A DNA stretch of 64,000 nucleotides from Duganella sp. 1411 (GCF_017833525.1 NZ_JAFICD010000001.1:2294001-2358000), one strand, 5' to 3'; positions 1-9,183 are shown, counted from the stretch's first letter. Translations and numbers: made by a program. The notes: generated from the sequence alone by a model not told the origin.

Positions 1-205
1 CAAGGCCAACGACCCAAGCAAGGTGGCGCGCGCCGAGACCTGCGACGACTGCAAAACCTACCGCAAGATCTTCAACCAGGAACACGACTTCAACGTCGAG
101 CCGCTGGCCGACGATCTGGCCAGCCTGACGCTGGACCTGCTGGTGGGCGAGGCCGGCTACGCCCGCGCCAGCGGCAACCCGCTGTTGTGGTTCAACGCCG
201 CATGA
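1..205 (+). CDS. fdhE: FdhE, formate dehydrogenase accessory protein (3' end only)
   Basis: Only the last 67 or so codons are in the window; the gene enters from the left edge. The tail has the FdhE C-terminal signature: a CDDCKTY zinc-ribbon-like cysteine pair, then PLADDLASLTLDLLVGEAGY and a short hydrophobic end. FdhE helps mature the selenocysteine-containing formate dehydrogenase. Its stop codon overlaps the selA start as ATGA, so the two genes are translationally coupled, which fits a formate dehydrogenase / selenocysteine operon. The reading frame is certain; the symbol rests on the tail alone. Confidence 0.85.
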   Translation, partial: KANDPSKVARAETCDDCKTYRKIFNQEHDFNVEPLADDLASLTLDLLVGEAGYARASGNPLLWFNAA

Positions 206-1659
206 GCGGCCCCGCCAACTCGCCAAAGCCGGCCGGCGCGATCCACCTGCCGGCCGTGCATCTGATCCTGTCCGACGCCGGCTGCCAGGCGCTGATCGCC
301 GAATACGGCCGCACGCAAACGACGGATGCGGCGCGCGCGCTGCTGGCCGAGTTGCGCGGCCTGCTGCTGGCCGCGCGCGACGGCAGCGGCCATGGTCCGG
401 TCGACACCGACACTTCCATCCCCACGCTGCTAACGATGCTGGCCGCGCGCCTGCGCGAGGCCAACCGCTCGCCGCTGCGTCCCGTGTTCAACCTGACCGG
501 CACCGTCCTGCACACCAATCTGGGACGCGCCCTGCTGCCCGACAGCGCGGTGCAGGCCGTGGCCGAGGCGCTGCGCTGGCCGATGAACCTGGAGTGGGAC
601 ATCGACACCGGCAAACGCGGCGACCGCGACAACCTGGTCGAGGATCTGCTGCTGGAACTGACCGGCGCGGAAGCGGCCACCATCGTCAACAACAACGCCG
701 CCGCCGTGCTGTTGATGCTCAACACCCTGGCGCAGGGCCGCGAGGTCATCGTCTCGCGCGGGGAGCTGGTGGAAATCGGCGGCGCCTTCCGCATCCCCGA
801 TATCATGACGCGCGCCGGCGCCGTGCTGCGCGAAGTGGGCAGCACCAACCGCACGCATTTGAAGGACTACGCCGAGGCGGCCGGCGCACAGACGGCGCTG
901 ATGATGAAGGTCCATTGCAGTAACTACGCGATCACCGGCTTCACCAAAAGCGTCGAGCTGCCGGAGCTGGTGCCGCTCGCGCGCGAACACAATATCCCGA
1001 CCGCCGTGGACCTGGGCAGCGGCACGCTGGTCGACCTCGAACAATACGGCCTGCCGCACGAAACCACGGTGCGCGAAACCATCGCCGCAGGCGCCGACCT
1101 GGTCACCTTCAGCGGCGACAAGCTGCTGGGCGGGCCGCAATGCGGCATCATCGTCGGCCGCGCGGACCTGATCGCGCAAATCAAAAAGAACCCGCTCAAG
1201 CGCGCGCTGCGCGTCGGCAAACTGACGCTGGCCGCGCTGGAACCGGTGCTGGCCTTGTACCGGGCGCCGGACCTGCTGCCCGAGCGCCTGACCACCTTGA
1301 AGCTGCTGACCCGCCCCGCCGCCGCCATGCGCGCGCAGGCGCTGGCCATCCTGCCGCTGCTGCAGGAGGCGCTGGGCGACGGCTACACGGTCAGCGAAGA
1401 ACCGATGATGAGCCAGATCGGCAGCGGCGCCCTGCCCGTCGACCAGCTGCACAGCCACGGGCTGGCGATACGGGCCGCCGCGACGGTCCGCACCGGCAAC
1501 GCGCTCGGTGTGCTCGAACAGCGGCTGCGCGCCCTGCCGCTGCCAGTGATCGGCCGCGTTTCGCAGGACGCACTGTGGCTGGACCTGCGCTGCCTGGACC
1601 AGCACCAGCAGCAGCGCTTCATCGAGCAACTGCCCCTGTTGGGACAGACACCCGCATGA
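202..1659 (+). CDS. selA: SelA, L-seryl-tRNA(Sec) selenium transferase
   Basis: 485-residue PLP enzyme that converts seryl-tRNA(Sec) to selenocysteinyl-tRNA(Sec) using selenophosphate. The N-terminal region (PVFNLTGTVLHTNLGRALL) precedes the PLP fold; the cofactor lysine is K307 in SGDKLLGGPQCG, close to K295 of E. coli SelA. Length is near the family norm of about 460. The start at 202 was chosen because it overlaps the fdhE stop as ATGA; a GTG 15 bases upstream is less likely. The gene ends in another ATGA overlap with selB, so fdhE-selA-selB read as one coupled operon. Confidence 0.97.
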   Translation: MSGPANSPKPAGAIHLPAVHLILSDAGCQALIAEYGRTQTTDAARALLAELRGLLLAARDGSGHGPVDTDTSIPTLLTMLAARLREANRSPLRPVFNLTGTVLHTNLGRALLPDSAVQAVAEALRWPMNLEWDIDTGKRGDRDNLVEDLLLELTGAEAATIVNNNAAAVLLMLNTLAQGREVIVSRGELVEIGGAFRIPDIMTRAGAVLREVGSTNRTHLKDYAEAAGAQTALMMKVHCSNYAITGFTKSVELPELVPLAREHNIPTAVDLGSGTLVDLEQYGLPHETTVRETIAAGADLVTFSGDKLLGGPQCGIIVGRADLIAQIKKNPLKRALRVGKLTLAALEPVLALYRAPDLLPERLTTLKLLTRPAAAMRAQALAILPLLQEALGDGYTVSEEPMMSQIGSGALPVDQLHSHGLAIRAAATVRTGNALGVLEQRLRALPLPVIGRVSQDALWLDLRCLDQHQQQRFIEQLPLLGQTPA

Positions 1660-3554
1660 TCGTCGGCACCGCAGGTCATATCGACCATGGTAAAACCACG
1701 CTCACGCGCGCGCTGACGGGCGTCGACACCGATCGTCTGAAGGAGGAAAAGGCACGCGGCATCTCGATCGAACTCGGATACGCTTACGCGCCGCTGGCCG
1801 GCGGCGACATCCTCGGCGTGATCGACGTTCCGGGACACGAAAAATTCATCCGCACGATGGCGGCCGGCGTCACCGGCATCGACGCCGCGCTGCTGGTGAT
1901 CGCCGCCGACGACGGCATCATGCCACAGACGCTGGAACACCTGGCCATTCTGCGGCTGCTCGGCGTGCGGCGCGGCGCGGTGGCGCTGACCAAGATCGAC
2001 CGCGCCGACGCGCGTCGGCTGGCGCGCATCGAGGCCGACATCAAGGCGCTCCTGGCGCCGACCGACTTCGCCGGCGCGCAGATCTTCCACACCAACGCCA
2101 CGCGGGAAGCCGACTCCGGCGTCCAGGCACTGCTGGCGCATCTGGCCACGATGGCGGCGGCGCTGCCGGCGGCCGATGAACAGCGTTTGTTCCGGCTCGG
2201 CGTGGACCGGGTGTTCACGTTATCGGGCCAGGGCACCATCGTCACCGGCACCGCGCTGGCGGGCAGCGTGCGCGTGGGCGACACGCTGCAGCTGGCGCCG
2301 GGCGAACAGCAGGTGCGCGTGCGCGGCATCCACGCGCAGAACCGCGCCGCCGACACCGGCCGCGCGGGCCAGCGCCTGGCGCTGAACCTGAGCGGCATAT
2401 CGAAAGATGAGATAGCGCGCGGCAGCTGGATCGTCGCCCCCGCGCTCGCCGCCTGCTCCGAGCGCATCGATGTGGAACTGACGCTGACCGCCGACTGCGG
2501 CGTCACGCTCAAGCCCTGGACGCCGCTGCATGTGCATCTGGGCGCGGCGCACCATACCGCGCACGTGGTGCCGCTTGACGACGACGCGCTGCCGCCGGGC
2601 CATACCGGCCGCGCGCAGCTGGTGCTCGACGCCCCGGTGCATGCCGTACCAGGCGACCGCTTCGTCATCCGCAACGCGCAGGCCACGGCCACCATCGGCG
2701 GCGGCATGGTGCTCGATCCGTTCGGCCCGGCGCGCAAGCGGCGCAGCGCGGCGCGGCTGGACTGGCTGGATGCCCTGTCCGAATTTATCGGCGGTGGCGA
2801 CATCGCCGCGCTGCTGGCGCGCAGTCCGCTGGGCTTGCGGATGTCGACGCTGGTGCGGTTGTCGCAGCTGCCGGCCGAGAGGATCGTGGCGCCGCCCGAC
2901 ACCATCGAGGTCGCGCTGCCCGCCGGGGACGCGCTGCTGATCGCCGCCGCCGAGGTGCGGGCGCTGGAGGCGTGCATCCTGGCCGGCCTGGCCGAGTTCC
3001 ACGCGCGCGCGCCCGACGACGCCGGCCCGGAGCTGTGGCGCCTGAAACGCATCGTCGCGCCGGAGATGGAGGACCGGTTGTGGAGCCGCCTGATCGACAC
3101 GCTGGCCGACAGCGGGCAGCTCATGCGGCGCGGCCGCAGCCTGCATCTGCCGAGCCACAGCGTGGAGCTGAGCGAGGCCGAACAGGCGCAGGTTCGGCCG
3201 CTGCTGGTGTCCTTGCATGCGGGCCGCTTCGATCCACCGTGGGTGCGCGATCTGGTGCGCCAGCACGCGATGCCGGAGGCGGAGGTGCGGCGCCTGCTGC
3301 TCAAGCTCTCCAAGACGGGGGAAGTGAGCCAGGTGGTGCCGGACCTGTTCTACCATCCGGCGCCGCTGGCCGAGCTGGCGCAGCTGGTGGCGACCTTGCC
3401 GCAGGTGCAGGCCGCCTCGTTCCGCGACGCGACGGGACTTGGACGCAAGCGTGCGATACAAATTCTGGAGTTCTTCGACCGGGTCGGCTACACGCGGCGC
3501 GTCAGCAACGTCCATCTGCTGCGTCCCAACGCGGTTTGGCTATTTAATGCATAA
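1656..3554 (+). CDS. selB: SelB, selenocysteine-specific translation elongation factor
   Basis: 632-residue GTPase that carries Sec-tRNA to UGA codons marked by a SECIS hairpin. The N-terminus [20 protein letters not shown] contains the P-loop (about residues 4-14); the switch region shows [10 protein letters not shown]-Tu-like domains II and III follow, then about 250 residues of winged-helix domains that bind SECIS RNA. The open frame extends more than 500 bases upstream, but the real start is the ATG at 1656 overlapping the selA stop. tRNA-Sec follows within 16 bases. Confidence 0.97.
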   Translation: MIVGTAGHIDHGKTTLTRALTGVDTDRLKEEKARGISIELGYAYAPLAGGDILGVIDVPGHEKFIRTMAAGVTGIDAALLVIAADDGIMPQTLEHLAILRLLGVRRGAVALTKIDRADARRLARIEADIKALLAPTDFAGAQIFHTNATREADSGVQALLAHLATMAAALPAADEQRLFRLGVDRVFTLSGQGTIVTGTALAGSVRVGDTLQLAPGEQQVRVRGIHAQNRAADTGRAGQRLALNLSGISKDEIARGSWIVAPALAACSERIDVELTLTADCGVTLKPWTPLHVHLGAAHHTAHVVPLDDDALPPGHTGRAQLVLDAPVHAVPGDRFVIRNAQATATIGGGMVLDPFGPARKRRSAARLDWLDALSEFIGGGDIAALLARSPLGLRMSTLVRLSQLPAERIVAPPDTIEVALPAGDALLIAAAEVRALEACILAGLAEFHARAPDDAGPELWRLKRIVAPEMEDRLWSRLIDTLADSGQLMRRGRSLHLPSHSVELSEAEQAQVRPLLVSLHAGRFDPPWVRDLVRQHAMPEAEVRRLLLKLSKTGEVSQVVPDLFYHPAPLAELAQLVATLPQVQAASFRDATGLGRKRAIQILEFFDRVGYTRRVSNVHLLRPNAVWLFNA

Positions 3555-3569
3555 TTCGGCTTGTTTTAC

Positions 3570-3665
3570 GGAAGGCAATCTCATCCGGTGATGGGGCCGG
3601 GCTTCAAACCCGGTGAGGGGCGTCAGCCGCTCCTCCGTAGGTTCGACTCCTACTGTCTTCCGCCA
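3570..3665 (+). tRNA. selC: tRNA-Sec (anticodon TCA)
   Basis: 96-nt selenocysteine tRNA with encoded CCA (3663-3665). The acceptor arm is 8 bp (GGAAGGCA with TGTCTTCC), as in bacterial tRNA-Sec. The D arm is CTCATCCGGTGATGGG, the anticodon stem is CCGGG/CCCGG with TCA at 3604-3606, the long variable arm pairs GAGGGGCG with CGCTCCTC, and the T arm is GTAGG/CCTAC around TTCGACT. It lies 15 bases after selB, completing the Sec cassette. Confidence 0.97.
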
Positions 3666-3666
3666 T

Positions 3667-3921
3667 TTACTTCGATGCCGCCGTTCGCGCGTCATACTCC
3701 GCCTGAAGATTCAACCAGAACTGCGCGGACACTTTAAAATACGACGACAGGGACTGAGCGAGGCGCTCGGTAACGCTATTTTCCCCTGACATCAACGCAT
3801 TGACCTGAGAAACAGAGATATGCAATTCCGCTGCCAACGCCGCCGCGGTCAGGTCAAGAGGTTTCATGAATTCCTCCCTCAATATTTCTCCGGGATGAAT
3901 TTCATCTGGTCGCACTCGCAT
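3667..3921 (-). CDS. higA: HigA-family antitoxin
   Basis: 84-residue HTH antitoxin. MRVRPDEIHPGEILREEF followed by LTAAALAAELHISVSQVNAL is the typical HigA opening and XRE-type helix-turn-helix; SVTERLAQSLSSYF and FWLNLQAEYD complete the family pattern. It should neutralise HigB and repress the operon. The start at 3921 was preferred to an upstream alternative start because GGGAGCC lies 7 bases before it and it falls 10 bases after the higB stop. Its stop codon lies one base from the CCA end of tRNA-Sec, tail to tail. Confidence 0.9.
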   Translation of the reverse strand: MRVRPDEIHPGEILREEFMKPLDLTAAALAAELHISVSQVNALMSGENSVTERLAQSLSSYFKVSAQFWLNLQAEYDARTAASK

Positions 3922-3931
3922 TGTTGGCTCC

Positions 3932-4210
3932 CTAGTGATAATCCACAATCTCTAGATCGTAAGCATTTCCATTCTGCCAGCGAAAACAAATACGCCACTG
4001 GTCGTTTATCCGTATGCTGTATTGACCTTGCCGACTGCCGGACAGCATTTCAAGCCGATTGCCAGGCACGCCGCTCAGATCGCTCAGAGTCATCGCAGCG
4101 TGAATCATCAATAACTTTCGACGAGCCACTCGATCGATGTGCCCAAACCGCAGCACCTTTCGGTTGAAAAACAGCCATTCGGTGTCTTTACTCGCGAAAG
4201 AGCGGATCAT
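3932..4210 (-). CDS. higB: HigB-family toxin (type II mRNA interferase)
   Basis: 92-residue RelE/HigB-type toxin. MIRSFASKDTEWLFF, then the C-terminal catalytic region GQYSIRINDQWRICFRW and DLEIVDYH with the terminal histidine, are family hallmarks. HigB toxins cleave mRNA at the ribosome. It precedes higA in the same operon (toxin first), the usual higBA order. It is less GC-rich than the selB side and lies directly beyond a tRNA gene, which suggests acquisition by transfer. Confidence 0.92.
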   Translation of the reverse strand: MIRSFASKDTEWLFFNRKVLRFGHIDRVARRKLLMIHAAMTLSDLSGVPGNRLEMLSGSRQGQYSIRINDQWRICFRWQNGNAYDLEIVDYH

Positions 4211-4312
4211 AGTAAAAGTACTCCACTTGACGAGGATTTACAAACGATTCCCTCGACGATAGTGCGGCACCTCCCAGAACGATTTGATATTACTTAAGCT
4301 GCTGCCCGACCG

Positions 4313-5185
4313 TTATTTCAAACTCTCTGCGCGTTCGCTGGCGAGACGCTTGGCCAGTTTCGCGCGCGACTGCGCGACGTAGCGTTTGCAGTCGCCGCCA
4401 TTGCCCAGCAGCGCTCGCGGCTTGCCGGACTGGACCTTCTCCCATAGGCCGGTGAAGTCCGGATGCACCGAGACGACGATGTCGCAGGGCGTGCCCTCGA
4501 GAACCGCGTAACTGCGCTCGAAGTCCGTCACGATCGAAGGATAGCTGGTGTTCGTCGTGAATTTAAAGCCATCGCTGGAAATCGGATTGATACTGTCGGC
4601 AAAGACGATATCGACGCAGCGATCCTGCTCGCACGAGCGCCAAGTCCAGCTGGTGCCGCCGGGCGTGTGCCCGGGCGTGTAGAGCGCCGTCACCGCCAGC
4701 GGGCCCAGCTTGACCACTTCGCCGTCGCCCACCTCGCCGACTTTGGCGACGGCCGGGAACGGCGTCAAGTCGGCCAGTTGCGGATCGTCCTTGCCTACCC
4801 TGCCGCGCCGCAGCGACGCCGCCGTCGCCGGGCTGGCCAGCACCGTGGCGCCGCTCAAGCGCCGCAACTCCTCGACGCCGCCCGCATGGTCGTCGTGGTC
4901 GTGCGATGTGAGGATGAATTTAACGTCCTCGACCTTGAAGCCGAGGGCGCGGATATTGGCCGCGATCAAAGGCGCTGACGCCGGCAGCGCGCCGTCCAGC
5001 AGCACGTGCCCCGCCGGCGAGGTGATCAACACCGAACTCAAGCCTTTCACCCCGACGTAATAGCTGTTGCCGAAGATTTGGAACGGCTGTGCAGGAAGGT
5101 TCCACTCGGGACCGGCGTGGGACGTGGCGGCGGCGAAAAACAGGGACATGGCAACGGCCATACGGCGCAGCGGGTGCAGGTTCAT
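4313..5185 (-). CDS. Subclass B3 metallo-beta-lactamase
   Basis: 290-residue exported hydrolase. Residues 1-24 (MNLHPLRRMAVAMSLFFAAATSHA) form a signal peptide. Zinc ligands of subclass B3 are present: SHDHDDHAGG supplies H116, H118, D120 and H121 (BBL numbering), PGHTPGGTSW supplies H196 and SVHPDF supplies H263. GNSYYVG at the N-terminus and the absence of the B1/B2 Cys221 context also fit B3. It probably hydrolyses penicillins, cephalosporins and perhaps carbapenems in the periplasm, like THIN-B from Janthinobacterium. Transcribed alone and divergently from the next gene. The substrate range cannot be read from sequence. Confidence 0.92.
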   Translation of the reverse strand: MNLHPLRRMAVAMSLFFAAATSHAGPEWNLPAQPFQIFGNSYYVGVKGLSSVLITSPAGHVLLDGALPASAPLIAANIRALGFKVEDVKFILTSHDHDDHAGGVEELRRLSGATVLASPATAASLRRGRVGKDDPQLADLTPFPAVAKVGEVGDGEVVKLGPLAVTALYTPGHTPGGTSWTWRSCEQDRCVDIVFADSINPISSDGFKFTTNTSYPSIVTDFERSYAVLEGTPCDIVVSVHPDFTGLWEKVQSGKPRALLGNGGDCKRYVAQSRAKLAKRLASERAESLK

Positions 5186-5289
5186 TGGAACTTATCGCGG
5201 GAAGTGGACAGACCGCCGATTGTACAACTATCAAGATGTCCGACACGCAATAAAGTGGCACAATACCGCATCACTTATCCGGGGACAAC

Positions 5290-6708
5290 ATGAAACAGAT
5301 CGCCTTGCCAGCCGCCGCTATCGCTGTGGCCTTCGCCTCGTTCGCCGCGCAGGCCGCCTCGCCGTCCGTGACCGCTGAAAATCTCTATCAGGCGAACTGT
5401 GCGTCGTGTCACGGCGTCAAGATGGAGGGTGGCATCGGCCCGACCCTGGGCAAGCATACTTGGCTGCACGGTGAGCCCACCAAGGCCAATTTGATCAAGG
5501 TGATCGGCAAGGGCGTCCCCGACAAGGGTATGCCTGCCTGGTCGCCCGCGTTGAGCGCGCCGCAGATTGCGCTGCTGGCCAACTACATCGCGGCCGGCGC
5601 CGGCAAGCCCGCCGTGGCAGCCTCCACCACTGTCGCCGCCGCGCCGGCCGCCGCCAAAACCGCCGCCGACGGCATCGACCTGAGCGGATTCAAACTGCCC
5701 AAGGGCTTCCACATCGGCGTCTACGCCAGCGAGGTGGAGACCGCGCGCAGCATGGTCGTGTCCGACTCCGGCATCGTCTATGTCGGCTCGCGCAAGGCCG
5801 GCAAGGTGTACGCGCTGGTGCCGCGCGCCGACAAGCAGACCGCCGACGTGGTCACCATCGCTTCAGGCCTGGAGAATCCGATCGGCGTCACCCTGCTCAA
5901 CGGTGCGCTGTACGTAGGCGAGATCGGCCGCGTGATCCGCTTCGACAACATCGACAAGCGCTACGCGCAAAAGCCGACGTACGAGGTGGTCAAGGTCAAC
6001 CTACCGGACGACAAATGGCATGGCGAGAAGATCATGAAGGCCGGTCCCGACGGCAAGCTTTACATCCCGGTCGGCGCGCCGTGCAACGTCTGCGACACCG
6101 ACGACACCAAGTCCGCCAAGATCTACCGCATGAACCCGGACGGCAGCGGACTGGAGGAATACGCGCGCGGCGTCCGTAACACCGTCGGCTTCGCCTTCCA
6201 TCCGACCACCAAGGCGCTGTGGTTCACCGATAACGGCCGCGACCAAATGGGCGACAACACGCCGTCGTGCGAGCTCAACATCGCGCCCAAGGCCGGCCTG
6301 CATTTCGGCTTTCCGTATTGCCACGGCGGCGTGGTGCCGGACCCGGACTTCGCCAAGGGCCGCACGTGCGAAGAGTTCGTCGAACCGGCGGCCAAACTGG
6401 GACCGCACGTCGCGCCGCTGGGTTTGACCTTCTACACGGGCAAACAGTTCCCGGAAGCGTACCGCAACAACGTCTACGTCGCCGAGCATGGTTCATGGAA
6501 CCGCACCACCAAGAGCGGCTATAGCGTGCGCCTGATCACGCTCTACGGCAGCAAGGTCGTCAGCGACACCGCGCTCATCGACGGCTTCCTGCGTGGCGAG
6601 GAAGTGGTGGGGCGTCCGGTCGATGTGGTCACCTTGGCCGACGGCTCGATGCTGGTCTCCGACGACCACGGCGGGCGCGTGTTCCGGGTGACGTACGACG
6701 GCAAGTGA
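5290..6708 (+). CDS. Cytochrome c / PQQ-type sugar (sorbosone) dehydrogenase-like fusion
   Basis: 472-residue periplasmic protein. A signal peptide (about residues 1-22) is followed by a cytochrome c domain with CASCH heme site (about residue 37) and distal methionine candidates in KGMPAW. A linker rich in Ala/Pro leads to a six-bladed propeller resembling soluble glucose/sorbosone dehydrogenases: LPKGFHIGVYA, NPIGV, KLYIPVGAPCN, RGVRNTVGFAFHP, VAEHGSWNR. It probably oxidises a sugar or aldehyde and passes electrons to its own heme. GGGGAC precedes the ATG. The substrate is unknown, and the PQQ requirement is inferred from family. Confidence 0.85.
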   Translation: MKQIALPAAAIAVAFASFAAQAASPSVTAENLYQANCASCHGVKMEGGIGPTLGKHTWLHGEPTKANLIKVIGKGVPDKGMPAWSPALSAPQIALLANYIAAGAGKPAVAASTTVAAAPAAAKTAADGIDLSGFKLPKGFHIGVYASEVETARSMVVSDSGIVYVGSRKAGKVYALVPRADKQTADVVTIASGLENPIGVTLLNGALYVGEIGRVIRFDNIDKRYAQKPTYEVVKVNLPDDKWHGEKIMKAGPDGKLYIPVGAPCNVCDTDDTKSAKIYRMNPDGSGLEEYARGVRNTVGFAFHPTTKALWFTDNGRDQMGDNTPSCELNIAPKAGLHFGFPYCHGGVVPDPDFAKGRTCEEFVEPAAKLGPHVAPLGLTFYTGKQFPEAYRNNVYVAEHGSWNRTTKSGYSVRLITLYGSKVVSDTALIDGFLRGEEVVGRPVDVVTLADGSMLVSDDHGGRVFRVTYDGK

Positions 6709-6812
6709 TCACCTTGAGCAGCAGGCCTTGATACAGCTCGGCGACGTCAAAATGGCGCGGCTGCGGCGCGCCATCGGGATTGGCGCGGCGGCAGTACCGC
6801 TATGTTAGGCCG

Positions 6813-7688
6813 CTATTTCAACGGCAAAAACAGTTCCGCGACCGCCTCCGTTTCTGGCACCTCCGGGAAGAAACTCAGCCGCTGGCAGTAGATCGGGAAA
6901 TCGCGCGCCTCCTCGCCACTGGCGGGAAGCCATTCACGATAAAGGTAAAGCGCGGCAGGCTCCAAATTATGGGTGTTGCCAACAACGCGGAGCACGGCGC
7001 AGCGTCCACCGGGGATCTCTCCGGGTTTAATTTGCTCTCCGTGCGCGTCAATCGGCTGGTCGGTTCCGACACAAAGGTCCATGCTGTAGTCGGCGGGCGA
7101 CGCGGGGCGCCGTTCGGAATACCAGACGTTGAACGTCGGGTTTGTCTTGGGGTTCAGGCCGGCAGCCTTACGCCAGGCGATAAAACGCTGAATCGTCGCG
7201 CCGAGCGTCGCCGGGTCGCCGCGATGCTCCAGGATGGCCACGCGCGTGGTGGGTACATCACGAATCGTCACGTCGTCATTGGTAAAGTTCTGCATGATTT
7301 TGCTCCTTGCGTTGTCGAGGGGCTCGAAGGCCGAAAACCAGGTCTCCCAGTCGGGCGAGCTCCGGAACGCTGACGGCGATTGTCCAAACCGTTGCCTGAA
7401 CGCGCGGGCAAAGGCATCCGGCGCTTCGTAACCGGCATCCATGGCTATCCCGGTAATCTGGGCGTCGCGATAGGCCAGTTGATACGATGCCCGCTTCATG
7501 ACGGCGAGCTGGATATAGCGATGCACGGACACACCGAAGACCGCGGTGAAATGCCGATGGAAATGGAATTTTGAGTACGCGGCGACACCGGCCAGCGTGT
7601 CGAGGTCAAGATCCTCATCCAGATGCCGGTCGATGTAGTCCAGCACCCGCTGCATCCGGGCATGGTAGTTTTGAAACGCTGCTGTCAT
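6813..7688 (-). CDS. AraC-family regulator with GyrI-like C-terminal domain
   Basis: 291-residue regulator. Residues about 8-108 hold two AraC helix-turn-helices (LDTLAGVAAYSKFHFHRHF; ITGIAMDAGYEAPDAFARAF followed by GQSP). The remainder (from VTIRDVPTTRVAILEHRGDP to the C-terminus) is a GyrI/AraC-binding-type ligand domain ending ETEAVAELFLPLK. This Rob/SoxS-like architecture often senses small hydrophobic compounds. The start at 7688 was chosen over an upstream alternative because GGAG lies 8 bases before it. It is the last gene of a minus-strand accessory block; its targets are unknown. Confidence 0.9.
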   Translation of the reverse strand: MTAAFQNYHARMQRVLDYIDRHLDEDLDLDTLAGVAAYSKFHFHRHFTAVFGVSVHRYIQLAVMKRASYQLAYRDAQITGIAMDAGYEAPDAFARAFRQRFGQSPSAFRSSPDWETWFSAFEPLDNARSKIMQNFTNDDVTIRDVPTTRVAILEHRGDPATLGATIQRFIAWRKAAGLNPKTNPTFNVWYSERRPASPADYSMDLCVGTDQPIDAHGEQIKPGEIPGGRCAVLRVVGNTHNLEPAALYLYREWLPASGEEARDFPIYCQRLSFFPEVPETEAVAELFLPLK

Positions 7689-7820
7689 CGTTATTCTCCG
7701 AAGAAGCGTCATTTTGGCGCAGACAGGCGGAAAGCGCCCGACTGATCTTGCGGTTTTCTGCATGCCTTCGTTTCGTTTTCAGGGGGGCACGGAGCGGGGC
7801 GTTTCCGCTGCTAACCCCTG

Positions 7821-8684
7821 TCACCTTGCCGGGTTGCGTGCCATGACGATCCACGCTGCGCCGTTGATCATCACCGATCGTTCTCCGGGGAGGCCCGCGA
7901 AGGCGACACGAACCGCAGCCGAGGCGCGCGCGCGGATATCGTCAGGCTTATCAGCGAGTGATCGCGACAGCGGGCCAACCTCAAGCGTCATTTTCACCGC
8001 GTCGTCGAGCGCAGCGTCCCGCGTCCCGCCCTCGCCAAACGGGACGGAAGCATCGAACGGCGCGATAGCGATATCGGTGAAGCCGGCCGCCGTCAGGATG
8101 CGTGCCACGCGACCCCGGTCGCCGAACGAGAATGGACCGGGCGCATCGGGATCAGGCAGCGCGCTCGGCGGGAGGATGCCCATGATCGCACCCATCGGCA
8201 GGCGCACCCAATCGTTCTCGGCCGCGCCGCGCCAGCAAACGAAAGCGACCCGTCCGCCCGGCCGCAGCGCGCGTCGCATATGGGCGAACGCCGCTGTCGG
8301 ATCGTCGAAGAACATCACGCCGAAACGCGAGAACAGGATGTCGAACGCGCCCTCGGACAGATCGGCGTTGCTAGCGTCGGCCACCCGGTAAAGGACTGGC
8401 GTATCCTGTGATGCAAGCGCGCGCGCCCGGCCGATCAGCGGTGCGGATATATCCACGCCTAGCACTTGCCCTCCAGCGCCGACGCGGGCGGCCAGAGCCA
8501 GACTCGACGCGCCGGCGCCGCATCCGACGTCCAGCACGCGCTCGCCCGCCGCAGGAGCAACGGCGTCGATCGCGGCCTCACCAAACACCGCCACTATGGC
8601 GTCGAGCCGGGCTTGGTTGGCGACCCAGCGCTCGCCGCTTTGATCATTCCAATCGCCAACCTGATCAGCATTTTGCTTTGCCAT
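7821..8684 (-). CDS. Class I SAM-dependent methyltransferase
   Basis: 287-residue UbiE/Methyltransf_25-type enzyme. Motif I is VLDVGCGAGASSLALAAR (about residues 50-67); the acidic post-I residue lies in VLGVDISAPLI; motif III-like RALRPGGRVAFVCWRG follows. Substrate unknown. GAGGA sits before the ATG. It lies in a minus-strand group with an ABM monooxygenase and a flavoprotein, which hints at modification of a small aromatic or quinone-like molecule; that is inference only. Confidence 0.88.
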   Translation of the reverse strand: MAKQNADQVGDWNDQSGERWVANQARLDAIVAVFGEAAIDAVAPAAGERVLDVGCGAGASSLALAARVGAGGQVLGVDISAPLIGRARALASQDTPVLYRVADASNADLSEGAFDILFSRFGVMFFDDPTAAFAHMRRALRPGGRVAFVCWRGAAENDWVRLPMGAIMGILPPSALPDPDAPGPFSFGDRGRVARILTAAGFTDIAIAPFDASVPFGEGGTRDAALDDAVKMTLEVGPLSRSLADKPDDIRARASAAVRVAFAGLPGERSVMINGAAWIVMARNPAR

Positions 8685-8747
8685 GACATATCCTCGTTCT
8701 GATGATTCTTAACTAAGCTGCCGTCGCGCCTTGCCATATTTCCGGAG

Positions 8748-9128
8748 TCAGGCTGTGCAGAAGCCAGGGACGGCGACCTTCTGGAACAGGTGCGGGCTGG
8801 CCACGACGGATGAAGGATATGCTGGAAGTTTCGCGAGGAACTCGGGATCGGTGAAGGCGGCGCCGACCGCCTCGGTGGATTCCCACATAACATAGTTCAG
8901 GTAAGTCGGGCTATCGCCGATCGCTCGATGTAGTTGCATGGAAATGAAGCCCGGTTGTTTCGTTATGATCTCGGCAGCCGCCTTGAAAGCGTCAAGGAAG
9001 CCAGCTTCGTCGGCGGTATCGCCGACCGTGAAGAGGTTGATGAGCACGAGAGGCGCGGCCGCGATACCGAGTTGGCGGTCAAACGGAAATTTCTCGTCTA
9101 AAGGTTTGAATGGTTTTATAGCGGCCAT
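8748..9128 (-). CDS. Antibiotic biosynthesis monooxygenase (ABM) family protein
   Basis: 126-residue dimeric alpha/beta-barrel-type protein. The ABM core runs from VLINLFTVGDTADEAGFLDA through PGFISMQLHRA to YLNYVMWES. These small cofactor-free enzymes oxidise aromatic polyketides or degrade heme-like substrates, while others have no known reaction. AGGAG precedes the start. It lies between the methyltransferase and the flavoprotein genes and is probably co-transcribed with them. Confidence 0.85.
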   Translation of the reverse strand: MAAIKPFKPLDEKFPFDRQLGIAAAPLVLINLFTVGDTADEAGFLDAFKAAAEIITKQPGFISMQLHRAIGDSPTYLNYVMWESTEAVGAAFTDPEFLAKLPAYPSSVVASPHLFQKVAVPGFCTA

Positions 9129-9183
9129 GCTGGCGCTCCTGTCTATTGTGAAATTGAACTGGGGTGACCGATGCTGCTTGCAC

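Noticed and set aside
5262..5277. TGGCACAATACCGCAT as a sigma-54 promoter for the dehydrogenase gene
   Set aside because: The GG to GC spacing is one base short of the strict sigma-54 pattern, and no enhancer-binding regulator is nearby.
6709..6812. Minus-strand protein-like segment (DVAELYQGLLLKV) between the dehydrogenase and AraC genes
   Set aside because: Only about 30 residues, no start or ribosome site, and no family recognised. It could be a gene remnant but cannot be supported.
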